Positions 46,200 to 55,466 of a stretch of 64,000 bases of DNA are shown piece by piece. This DNA is from Siphonodentalium dalli. Taxonomy: Eukaryota > Mollusca > Scaphopoda > Gadilida > Siphonodentaliidae. Positions within the stretch are counted from its first letter, which is position 1. Each line of letters begins with the position of its first letter. Made by a program: the position numbers and the translations under genes. Location: assembly GCA_032622095.1 (NCBI GenBank), contig CP136066.1:175585164-175649163 (forward strand), read 5' to 3'. Below the pieces are notes generated by a model, which saw only the letters and a program-made list of their open reading frames with translations, did not search any database and was not told the origin of the DNA.

Positions 46200-48879
46200 T
46201 ACCGGTGCATTTCCACGGGTTCATTAATATGTCGACCAAGATGGGATCGTGACAAATTTGAACTAGAACTCAAGCAATATATTTACTTGTATCACAGCGA
46301 TATTAGCATATTTTTGTATTAAATGTATATAATTAGTTTGTCTCATATTCAAGTAGCGCTAATGTGTATCTGGACCACCACACTCTCGTTAGGTGGGGTG
46401 AGTATAGCATGATTTCTGAAATTGACTCACATAATCCTGCACAGTAGATGTCGAATCCGGTCCACGATGAAACGTATACTTTTTATTCATGAAATAAATT
46501 CTGTTTAAACTAAGGTATATATGATCAAACTGGATTGTTTATCAAGTGAACATATATGGAACTCTTCGTACAATAGCCTCCCCAAGAACATTTACATTTC
46601 TGCTAACGTTGATCAATATATCCTATTTAGTTGGGTAGATTGTCATGATGCATGAATACAGAATGATATACACAATTTATGGGATATAGCATCTGGTAAC
46701 TCCTAGTCGAACATAATTAGAACAGTTTGAGGCATTAGGATATAGATGGACCGGCCTATATAATATGATTTAAAGGATGCCATTATTATTATTATAGTGA
46801 ACCATGGCCACCTCCATATTTATGCGAATCACTCTGTGTGGCTAGCACCAATTAACTGAACACGTGTGAAGCCAATAACCAGACACACCACTTCATCTGG
46901 TGTCGGAGATCTAGCCTGGTGTATAATAATGTTCATATCAACTAAATAAACATGCCCTGCGAGGTCAATAGCTTATAGTAACTTCACAAAAGGATTCCAC
47001 ATATGCTATGAAAGTGGTTGGACTACTTTGTTGAATATCATCATCCAGATTGAGAACATGGTATCCACAATATATTACTTTAATCTTGATAGGGATGCTA
47101 CCCCATATACAAATATATTATCCACATGTGGGGATGCTGTCTATTCTATTTTTATCTGCCGTGACTATCAATACGATTGGCACCTGCTAAGTTCAGCTAA
47201 ACGAGGTTCAAATTGTGTTACCATACAGATTTAATTCAATGTAACAGCGCAACTAAATGACAAATGCCAAATGGCAGCCATATATTTAATTCTACTATAT
47301 TGTTTGTGTTTTATAAACAAGGATGTGTTGTTTCTTGTTTGCTAAATATCATGTTATATAGAAGTACAATCCCCACATCATAGCTATCACAATAAAAAGT
47401 TGTGTATTGCTACGTTATATCATACACTATATAAATATTCTACTGATGCGATGAGATGTCATGAAAAGAATTAAAACCAACGCTTATCTGCATCAGGAAT
47501 TGCCTTTTAATATGGTAACCACCGGCTTAGAGTATAGCAGAGAAGGCTAGACATTGGGATGGTAACAGTTGTCCCTCTAACTAAGATGGTAGTCTACACA
47601 TACTTTCAACTTTCGCATAGAAAGTTGGATTTTCTCTTCAACTCCACATTCACATAATATCAAGACATTTGAAGAGACATGATACATATGCAGTATGGAC
47701 ATCCGTTTATGTGTATATAGGACATTAAAAGCTATGAGCATATACTTAAAAGTAGCCAGTTAACCTAATTTCCCATGATAGAATGCCTGGGCGACATATG
47801 GTGGTGAACAAATACTGACCTTTGTATTTTGACTGCCATTTCGCTATATACAATTTTGGCAGCCATCTTGGATGACGCTGCACAGCTCTGTTGAAGTGTG
47901 GTAATAATTTCGTATATTTCTTTCCCCTCACTGAATTCCGTTCATTTTTTTGAATATATTGCTAGAATATCATAATTGATTTTTGACAAAATTATATAAT
48001 TTGGTTGTCTGAAGTGGATTTTTGACAGATCGAACATGTTTTGTACAAGACAATTGGTCACCGCATTGCTGAAGCCATATATAAACACTGAATGGCCACA
48101 ATGCACAGTCGCTACCAAACGTAAGGTCATTTACTTGACATTCTTGAAAATCGCAAAATTGGTTATTTTCTGGTTCCATTTTGGCATCCATTTGACTGGA
48201 ATAACATTTTCCTTTGAATTTTGGTACTGTACTTTGAGAACTACTATTGATGAATTGTCCTTACTTAAAAATGTATAACAATTAAGAAATATGCGCATAA
48301 TTCGTCAGTTTTTAGGACAACCCTACATCTGAACTGAACTGACAATGACGTCATTTTTGTGACGTCATAATTCCCTCCAGTCGCGGACCGACGAAGTCTA
48401 ATAAACCCTTTCCGACAAAGTGAGTGATACCCTATCATAATATCATAGTCTCTACCATGTGTTCAAACATTCACACGAAAGTACATAAGCGGCACTACTA
48501 TTACGATATATCTTGAAGAGTATTGTTTTAGACCCAGTGTCCAAAACATTTAGATCTAGGTCTAATATAAGACCGAATTTCCACTGATATTAGTCGAAGA
48601 ATATTTTTTCATATTAACTGTTGGGTTAGACTTTTACAACATCTATATTATTATATCGGTACTTCGTGTTCTTGGTGCATGCCTGAAAACAGTGAAGTTA
48701 AAAATATGTTCATGTTAACAAAGTTTAGACAATGGAGTTATAATTTCCAACATGTTGATGGTTCTTCAATATCGTGTCACAATAATCGATAGTATTAAAT
48801 TACAAGAATAAATTACAGACATATCTGATATGTATTGATTATCCCACCTGATTTATAATAGACCATCGTTAACACACCC
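46200..48879. other. No gene seen; distal upstream region of the cGLR gene
   Basis: Largely unique AT-rich sequence without TIR pairs or tandem repeats that I can see. It may contain the promoter and first exon of the gene at 49,652, but no core promoter is identifiable by eye. Confidence 0.4.
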
Positions 48880-49406
48880 TTAAAGGTGGATTATCTCTTT
48901 GTAAACATGCATTATATAGTTACCGGGTATAATATATTATATTTGAATCGAAGCCTCCTGTCCGGAAATGCTTCTATCGATTAATATTCATTTTATTTCG
49001 AATATTTTCTGGTCTAAAGATGTGTGTTTGTTCAGCTAACGAACAATAGTGGTTACTGTTAACAGAGACCAGAAATTTTATTGAACAATTTTGTCACAAA
49101 TAAACGTTAATTATACTCATTATCGCTTATATCTGTGGAACAAAACAATACAACAAATCAATCTGGAACATTTGACTTTCGGTGCGTAGCCATGGAAACA
49201 GCCCAGTGCTCTGTATCGCAATATGGTATCATCCGAATGGTCTGTTTTAAAAATAGTAACATAAACGGTCCCGATTTAATATTCGAAATAAAACAATACT
49301 AATTGATAGAAGCTTTTCCGGACAGGGGGTCTTCAGTTCATATCTATTATTTTATACCCACGCAACTATTTAACATTTGTTATTTAAAGAGATAATCCAT
49401 CTTTAA
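48880..49406. mobile_element. TTAA-flanked MITE upstream of the cGLR gene
   Basis: TTAA-AGGTGGATTATCTCTTT at 48,880 and AAAGAGATAATCCATCT-TTAA ending at 49,406 form inverted ends. Inversion continues inward in degenerate form (CCTGTCCGGAAATGCTTCTAT against ATAGAAGCTTTTCCGGACAGG; ATTTTATTTCGAATATT against AATATTCGAAATAAAAC). TTAA at both ends recalls piggyBac-type insertion, but the terminal bases are not typical, so the class is open. It ends about 95 bp before the likely splice acceptor. Confidence 0.75.
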
Positions 49407-49479
49407 GTAATCTCCGTTATATTCACATACGCTATATATTCTACCCGTCATATCAAAACCTGATAAAATCCAAATTACA

Positions 49480-49502
49480 TTGTTATATTCATTTGTTTTC
49501 AG
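49480..49502 (+). promoter_or_regulatory. Likely 3' splice site in the cGLR 5' UTR
   Basis: TTGTTATATTCATTTGTTTTCAG followed by AAAGACG is a strong polypyrimidine tract and AG at 49,501-49,502. Together with stops between it and the main ATG, it suggests an intron in the 5' UTR and a coding region in one exon. Transcript data would settle it. Confidence 0.55.
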
Positions 49503-49511
49503 AAAGACGAC

Positions 49512-49603
49512 ATGTTATTTATTTCGCTCTCGTGAACTGAATACAGTCTGGGATGTCCAACAATGAACATTGTATGTGGATTAATAATGACACATCGTCT
49601 TAA
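49512..49603 (+). promoter_or_regulatory. Upstream ORFs in the putative 5' UTR
   Basis: An 8-codon reading (ATG 49,512, TGA to 49,535) and a 17-codon reading (ATG 49,553, TAA to 49,603, with a second ATG at 49,574) precede the main start. The second is in the main frame but closed, which excludes an N-terminal extension. Such uORFs often lower translation; here that is inference and depends on the transcript starting upstream of 49,512. Confidence 0.45.
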
Positions 49604-49651
49604 AATCATTACACCAATGGTTTGTCAGAGTAAGGTATCCCTTTATTAATT

Positions 49652-51697
49652 ATGGCGTCCTCATCACGAAGTCGGTGCAGTGAGGACTCACAAGAGCTAT
49701 CTCCGCGTTATAATCAGATTCTGCTGCAAAAGTATATCAGTAGACAAATAGCACTTATGTCGACTGATCGTTATAAAATGACATTAGTAGGGAGTGTCAC
49801 GAGCGGAGTTTATATTACAGGAAGTGATTCAGATATTCTGATCGAACCTCGAAACATAATAATAGATGAATCCAGCTTGATATACCGACATGACCTCCCG
49901 TGTTATGTCCGGGTATCTACTGGGGCGTTAGTAGGGCTCGTACCAAACGTCATCCTGGGTGACGGGAAATACGTGCTGGCTGATCCTGTTAGAGACATGT
50001 GTGAAGATATTTTTGGAAAAACTAAGGTTGCCGACGGATTATCAAAGGTTGGCAAGATATACAATACATGTAGTCTACATAACACCATCGACTTAGTTCC
50101 ACAACTAAGAATCAGTAAAATACCACAGACAGCACGCTTATTTTCCGCACGCGGCCGATCATGGCCATCAGACGACATTATATCGCTAATAATATCCGGG
50201 GAATTTCACATTGCAGCTCGACCTGCTCCATTAGACCCGGACTGTGAGCACGATTTCTGTCTGTCGTTCGCTAAAGCAGAGGTCGTGCTGTTCAGAACAA
50301 TGTTGGCTAACCAGAGACTCAGTATTGTAATTTTGAAGGGAATCGGACGCGTCATCGATTCTAACCGGGGAGTGTTGACGTCCTACCATATGAAGACGTC
50401 AGCTCTTTGGTATTTCGAGCAGACGGACACTCGATTCTGGGAAAATGACTCCCCAGTAGTGGATATATTAAAGAGACTTGATCGGTATTTAAAAGAAAGA
50501 TTCCTTCCTCATTATTTTGTTCCTGAAATGAACTTGTTGACTGATGTCTCGGAATCTGATCTGATATATCTCCGCAGGCGACTGTGGGCTCTGATCGGGT
50601 TGATTATAATCACTGATGATATCGCGACAATGACATCACACACAACGATGTTGCTGGCTCGAAATATAATTACAATGATCAGTAAACAACAACTCTCTGA
50701 AACCAACGAGATCAGTACGCGGACGGATCATACATCTAACATCGGGAACATCCTAGAAGAAGCAGAGGTCATGTATGGAACCGGGATTGTATCTCATGAC
50801 ATGAAACAACGAATATCCACATCTGTAATGATGAGGTGGCCAATCCATGTGCTCAGACGTTATCATTTAGACGAAGTTAAACCAGTTCATGCGTCACTTA
50901 ATATGATGGCTGATCTTTGGATGCATTCTAGACAACTTTGCTATGTTACTTATGACTGCTTTGTTATTCATATGTCTCATATTGTCGATGCTGCTACGGA
51001 AACTTTAGAAGAATACTTCGTGATCAGATCGACAGGTAAAACTAAAGGGGGCCGTCGTGCTATCAGAAGAGCATCGCAAAAATCAGAAAAATTAATGAAT
51101 AAATGGTTATCTTTCATCGATAAAATAATTACCAAGTTACAAACATACGGGAACATTGTTGCCGACCAAGAATTACTTGGTACCTCACATAATTCACGTG
51201 GTGACAGCCGAGTACGCAGGAATCGGTGCGAGGAAAATATCCACATACTTCCCAATAAAGTTACCAAAGAGTTGCTTACGTTTGCAGTCAATCATATTGA
51301 AACATTCAGTTATTCTATCGATAGGGAGACACAATCCTTCAGACCGGTGCCAGTCGTCGACTTTGATGCAAACATTCACATATTGATGGACGTTATCGAG
51401 AGAATGTTCTTTAACGTCGAGTACGCTCTCGCTACGAGCGCTCGGATCAAGGCATCACGTGGGTCAGGTGATAAGGTGGAAAGAATAATGCGAAGGCTAC
51501 GTCCGGAGAGTATAGAATATCGATGCTACTTGGCATACTTAGCTTTCTTGGATGCGATTCGTCCATTCGACAAATTGTGTTCGGCGTCAGATGTGTACCA
51601 AGGATGGATGGAATTCATGGCCGCCACATTCCGCCGAAGGCATTGTTCGTGTAATGTTACGTCATTGAAACTGAATGCGAGTCATAATCACACATAA
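49652..51697 (+). CDS. Mab-21/cGAS-like nucleotidyltransferase (cGLR candidate), 681 aa
   Basis: The only long intact ORF in the window. The start has a good context (A at -3, G at +4) and follows a closed in-frame uORF. Residues about 20-330 fit the Mab-21/cGAS-like fold: G47-S48, then D59-S-D61 (…TGSDSDILI) for the GS and DxD metal-binding motifs, a third acidic residue D147 in NTIDLVP, then SWPSDD, FCLSFAKAE, LSIVILKGIGR, LTSYHMKTSALW and YFVPEMNLL, the pattern I know from molluscan family members. The cGAS zinc knuckle is absent. Residues 330-681 are an unrecognised extension with a basic GKTKGGRRAIRRASQK stretch. Enzymes of this family sense nucleic acid in the cytosol and make cyclic dinucleotides for STING; many members are non-catalytic. 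The residues here permit catalysis, but ligand and product are unknown. Confidence 0.85.
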   Translation: MASSSRSRCSEDSQELSPRYNQILLQKYISRQIALMSTDRYKMTLVGSVTSGVYITGSDSDILIEPRNIIIDESSLIYRHDLPCYVRVSTGALVGLVPNVILGDGKYVLADPVRDMCEDIFGKTKVADGLSKVGKIYNTCSLHNTIDLVPQLRISKIPQTARLFSARGRSWPSDDIISLIISGEFHIAARPAPLDPDCEHDFCLSFAKAEVVLFRTMLANQRLSIVILKGIGRVIDSNRGVLTSYHMKTSALWYFEQTDTRFWENDSPVVDILKRLDRYLKERFLPHYFVPEMNLLTDVSESDLIYLRRRLWALIGLIIITDDIATMTSHTTMLLARNIITMISKQQLSETNEISTRTDHTSNIGNILEEAEVMYGTGIVSHDMKQRISTSVMMRWPIHVLRRYHLDEVKPVHASLNMMADLWMHSRQLCYVTYDCFVIHMSHIVDAATETLEEYFVIRSTGKTKGGRRAIRRASQKSEKLMNKWLSFIDKIITKLQTYGNIVADQELLGTSHNSRGDSRVRRNRCEENIHILPNKVTKELLTFAVNHIETFSYSIDRETQSFRPVPVVDFDANIHILMDVIERMFFNVEYALATSARIKASRGSGDKVERIMRRLRPESIEYRCYLAYLAFLDAIRPFDKLCSASDVYQGWMEFMAATFRRRHCSCNVTSLKLNASHNHT

Positions 51698-52100
51698 ACT
51701 CGAGGAAGATACCATGCATGTGAATACGATTCATAGACAACCTGAATGGACAGAATCACGAACATCGTTAAAATGAATTACTAGAACTGCAAAGCATTTT
51801 ATTTTTCACCACAAAGTTCTTACTCATAGTATCACCCAATCACAGGACATAGTTCTATGTTGGTTCGACATACCCTGTAAATATAAAAGGTGCATATGCC
51901 ACCATATTTAGTTGCCTCTAACCTCCAGCGTGTAACCATAGTTACCAAACACACTGTATATGGAGGTGGTTAACCATTTTCACCAACACGTATCAAATAT
52001 GGATGGAACATAATCTCCAACTCCCGCAAACATAACAACCGTTCGTATATTTTACTTTTTAGAACATGGATATGAATCGCGATAACTAATAAACGAAGCG
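51698..52100 (+). other. 3' flank of the cGLR gene
   Basis: No canonical signal close to the stop. The first AATAAA is at 52,088-52,093, about 390 bp downstream, a weak candidate for the poly(A) signal. A motif pair (TCACCAACACGTATCAAATATGGATGGAAC at about 51,980; a similar TATCACAGATGGATGGAAC at about 52,151) suggests a small degenerate duplication. Confidence 0.35.
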
Positions 52101-52224
52101 AGTAAACACAAATTCGATGTGTCGAGGTGGATATCACAATTCAGCGACACATATCACAGATGGATGGAACTCAGGGTTTCCAAGTTGCGACACCCGCGAT
52201 CATAAACGTCGTTCGTGAACGTTA

Positions 52225-52990
52225 TACGTCAATAGGGAGGTTTAGATTGAAAAAAAAAGAATTCAAACTTCACACGTAAAGCATAACATACTATAATTCG
52301 AGAGAGCTAGAGTCAGCTGTATATTATTTTCAAACGAAGTTTCGTTAGTTATCAATGAGACACGAAACGAGTCATACTATAGTCAGCATTAAATAGGGCC
52401 GCTACTCACACCTAACAATTAACACACGGTGTTATGCAGAGTTTATCAGCAGACTGTATATAGTCTACCACTGGCCACCATCTCCCACCGCGAGGAACAG
52501 TATAATCTGATATTGCTTGACGGGTAAAGTTAGAATTTTTCAATCTAAACCTCCATATTGAAGCCTACCATTGACTAAGACCTGATACCACACAATTAAG
52601 TATAAATTAATCACACCAAACGTAATCATATCACCTTACTGCGAGTGTCAAACATATTTTAAACAGCACTATTTTCTCACAAACGGACTCGTAGTCGTCA
52701 ATTCTGCGAACAAGGTTTCTGGAAAAAAATATACGACTTCTATAAGTTATTCTTAAGTCTATCAGTGGTAATTTATTGTGAAAAATGTGTCAATTAACTA
52801 TTGACCGCTACTCGCACATAACAGTTCACACTCGAGCAGTGCTATACGGACGTTATCAACAGACTATAGTTGGTCTATCATTGTCCACCGTCTCCAAACG
52901 TGGGGAATATTATTGTCTGATATTGCTTGACGCGTGAGTTTTCAATCTAAACATCCATATTTAAGCTCGCGTGGGACCCGATTTATAACA
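52225..52990. repeat. Repeat block shared with the large units (two direct, one inverted piece)
   Basis: Blocks at about 52,395-52,565 and 52,796-52,990 share ACACTCGxxCxGTGTTATxxxG, TTATCAACAGACT, GATATTGCTTGACG and CAATCTAAACCTCCATATTG. The same lines occur in U1 (18,258-18,310; 20,265-20,440) and U2 (30,459-30,511; 33,436-33,600). An inverted fragment (GGAGGTTTAGATTGAAAA) is at about 52,237. It is thus a dispersed family present next to the cGLR gene and in the tandem array. Nature unknown. Confidence 0.65.
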
Positions 52991-54530
52991 CACGAAGCAG
53001 TAGGTCTATTATATACATGGTATATATATTTGGCTAGGTCATTGTTTGACTCTGATTACGTCCGTAGAGATCATAATCCACCAGCTCAAATCATAGGAAC
53101 ATGTTCATGTTCTGACAGGGAAGGTTATAACATTGACAAAACGTTGCAGCTATAATATATTTCCAAACGTGGACAAAACATGCAATCTGGAGTTGGTAAC
53201 ATAGCCTCCTACTGTGAAATAGATTATTAATGAAAATGTATACTGACAAATAAATATATTCCATGCTTTGTGTGTTGAATGCTTCCCCGTCAGCACCTCA
53301 ACAAGTTCAACAAGTTCCCATATTTTAAACGGATAAAATATAATCTCTACGTGCGTAGTCAGAGTACAAATTCACGACATGATCTAATACTTGTCGACCC
53401 ATTCGCTTTGGAAACAGACAATCATACATTTTACAACATATATAGGCTTGTAATACAAAGGTATCTCAACATAGTTATTTATTATTATATTATTAACAAC
53501 ATGTAGAGACCATTGTACTCACAGGGACAAATAAGAACGTATCACGCATTGTAAAAGATAGCGACGCTGGAAAAGCTTGCGGGACAAGTACGTCATATCA
53601 AAATTGCGGCGCTTCGGGTCGCGATGGGCGAGTCACTTATTGTGTGGCTATTGCGGATTGATTTTTCTAGAATTGACTTCATTACATGATCCTATCGTTA
53701 TTCGATTCAATAAACCCATTCTATAAAGTGTGATATTAAACGTTCGTTTAATAACAGGAAATGGTGCCAGGTGACCTTTGACTTCCGGTGTGTTGTCTTT
53801 TTACATTCCGTACGATACGTCTCAAAATCTATGTCTTGCAATATGTATTCCAACAAACTATAATGAATGAAGAGTTTGAAAAGTTGTGTCTTTAAATATA
53901 CGATATTAAATACGCCAAAGAGACTTTATTTATCTGGGACTATTTCTTTACGTTCCCAGTATGGAAATAGGTCGATACATATCTGAACTACGTTTCTTCG
54001 AGCATTCTGTTAATAAAAAAATACGCATTGCAGTTATGAAAAATACAACTATAAACACGGTGTTTGGGTCCCAAACAAAAACAGCCATTTGCACGACATA
54101 GAACAGAAAAGAACGTTATTTGTTAGTCTATTCCTGATCTGGTAGAAATAAAGAGAGTTTATCTGACTTCTGGCGAAAATTTTAGAACAGCATTGAAAAT
54201 TGGATGTGACCATATACGAATCCTGTATATCAATAATTGGTGCATTGATCTACTTCTGGTAACCGCCCCTTCGAATTACGTAGACACAATTTGGCGGTTC
54301 AAATGAGCCATGTCCGTTTAATTAATAGCATGAACATAAATAAACATACAACCCATTAACATATTATTCTGATAAGACATGCGGGTGCAGACGGGTTCCA
54401 AATTTACCGAAACAAGAAGAGGATTCTGGTGATAGAGAAGTTTCGCACCTGACGAACAGATAGAGTGACGGATGCGAACAGCTATTCGAATCTGCAAGAT
54501 TTACGTGGGACAAAAAACAAAACAAAAACA
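52991..54530. other. No gene seen
   Basis: Unique-looking AT-rich sequence. Open frames of 73-75 codons at 52,934 and 53,279 show no recognisable features. Confidence 0.45.
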
Positions 54531-54569
54531 ATTCGCAGGCTTTCGCAGGCTTTCGCAGGCTTTCGCACG
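54531..54569 (+). repeat. 10-bp minisatellite, about four copies
   Basis: TTCGCAGGCT repeats four times, the last copy incomplete (TTCGCACGA). It lies just before the next foldback element. Confidence 0.85.
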
Positions 54570-54579
54570 ACTACGATCA

Positions 54580-55035
54580 AAGGTACTCAATCCGATCAGG
54601 CCCTCATATATTACTATTTCTTTGGCTTCGGGGATAAAAAATAATTGATTCGAGTCGAGGAACCTACCTGTCAACGCTCAGAGTGACCAGATATCAATTT
54701 TTAAAGTTTTGTTATTCCTATTGTTTCTGGCCCAGAAACACGCCGTCAAAAGGATGGTCTCAGTCAAAATTGCGCTATTAATATACTTGATTTTAGAGTT
54801 ATCCATCTTCATATGTTTGAATAAGTGTTTCTGGGGAAATTATTAGTACACATCTCGAGAAAATCACAAACTCAGGGGCAATTATTAGTACACATCTCGA
54901 GAAAATTACAAACTTCAAAAATCAATATCTAATAACTCTGAGCTTTGGTCGGTGGGTTCCTCGACTCGAATCAAATATTTTTTATCCCTGAAGCCAAAGA
55001 AATAGTAATTTAGGGGTGCTTAATCGATTTGCGTA
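54580..55035. mobile_element. Foldback MITE, AGGTACTCAATCCGATCAGG family (copy 1)
   Basis: The left arm (AGGTACTCAATCCGATCAGG … CTTTGGCTTCGGGGATAAAA … GATTCGAGTCGAGGAACC) is inverted at the right (GGTTCCTCGACTCGAATC … CCCTGAAGCCAAAGAAATAG). The far right end is degraded. The centre also contains a short direct repeat (GGGxAATTATTAGTACACAT, twice). A relative is at 59,069-59,556. Confidence 0.8.
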
Positions 55036-55466
55036 TCGTTAAGCTTATTGAACAGTTTGGGACTTAAAAATAACATACCGATCGAGATTGCACGACACGC
55101 TAAATGAGTTAGCGATAATATCGTCATGTATACAGCAGACGGATAACATGCTGATACAGGGACTCACACCCTCAACTTTGGTTAAAATTTTCAACAGTTG
55201 GAAATCTCATACCTGACACAACATTAGCTGGAACATTCACACCAGCAATACATTGAAATTGTTCTTGTAGTTTGATATTCAGACAGTTAATTAGCGAGGA
55301 TTATCTATGGAACTCGCTTAAAAGAAGGTGTGCATGGGTATTCTTAGGATAGCCACATAATTCGTGTTTTAAATAATTGGTGTGTTAAAGAAACACTTTC
55401 CTTTACAACGCCGTTAAAAGAAAACTTTGTTATTATTAACTTATATTTAGCTATATTTAGTAAATA
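55036..55466. other. No gene; similarity to part of the 2.96-kb element
   Basis: 55,140-55,270 (AACAGTTGGAAATCTCATAC, GACACAACATTAGCTGGAA, GAAATTGTTCTTGTAGTTTG) resembles 26,515-26,600 inside the TIR element of U2, so a piece of that sequence is dispersed. Confidence 0.4.

Noticed and set aside
49903-50178. Minus-strand frame of 91 codons inside the cGLR gene
   Set aside because: Shadow of the plus-strand coding sequence; no independent support.
49652-51697. Assignment as vertebrate-type cGAS
   Set aside because: No zinc knuckle and a long unrelated C-terminal region; sequence features fit the broader Mab-21/cGLR family instead.
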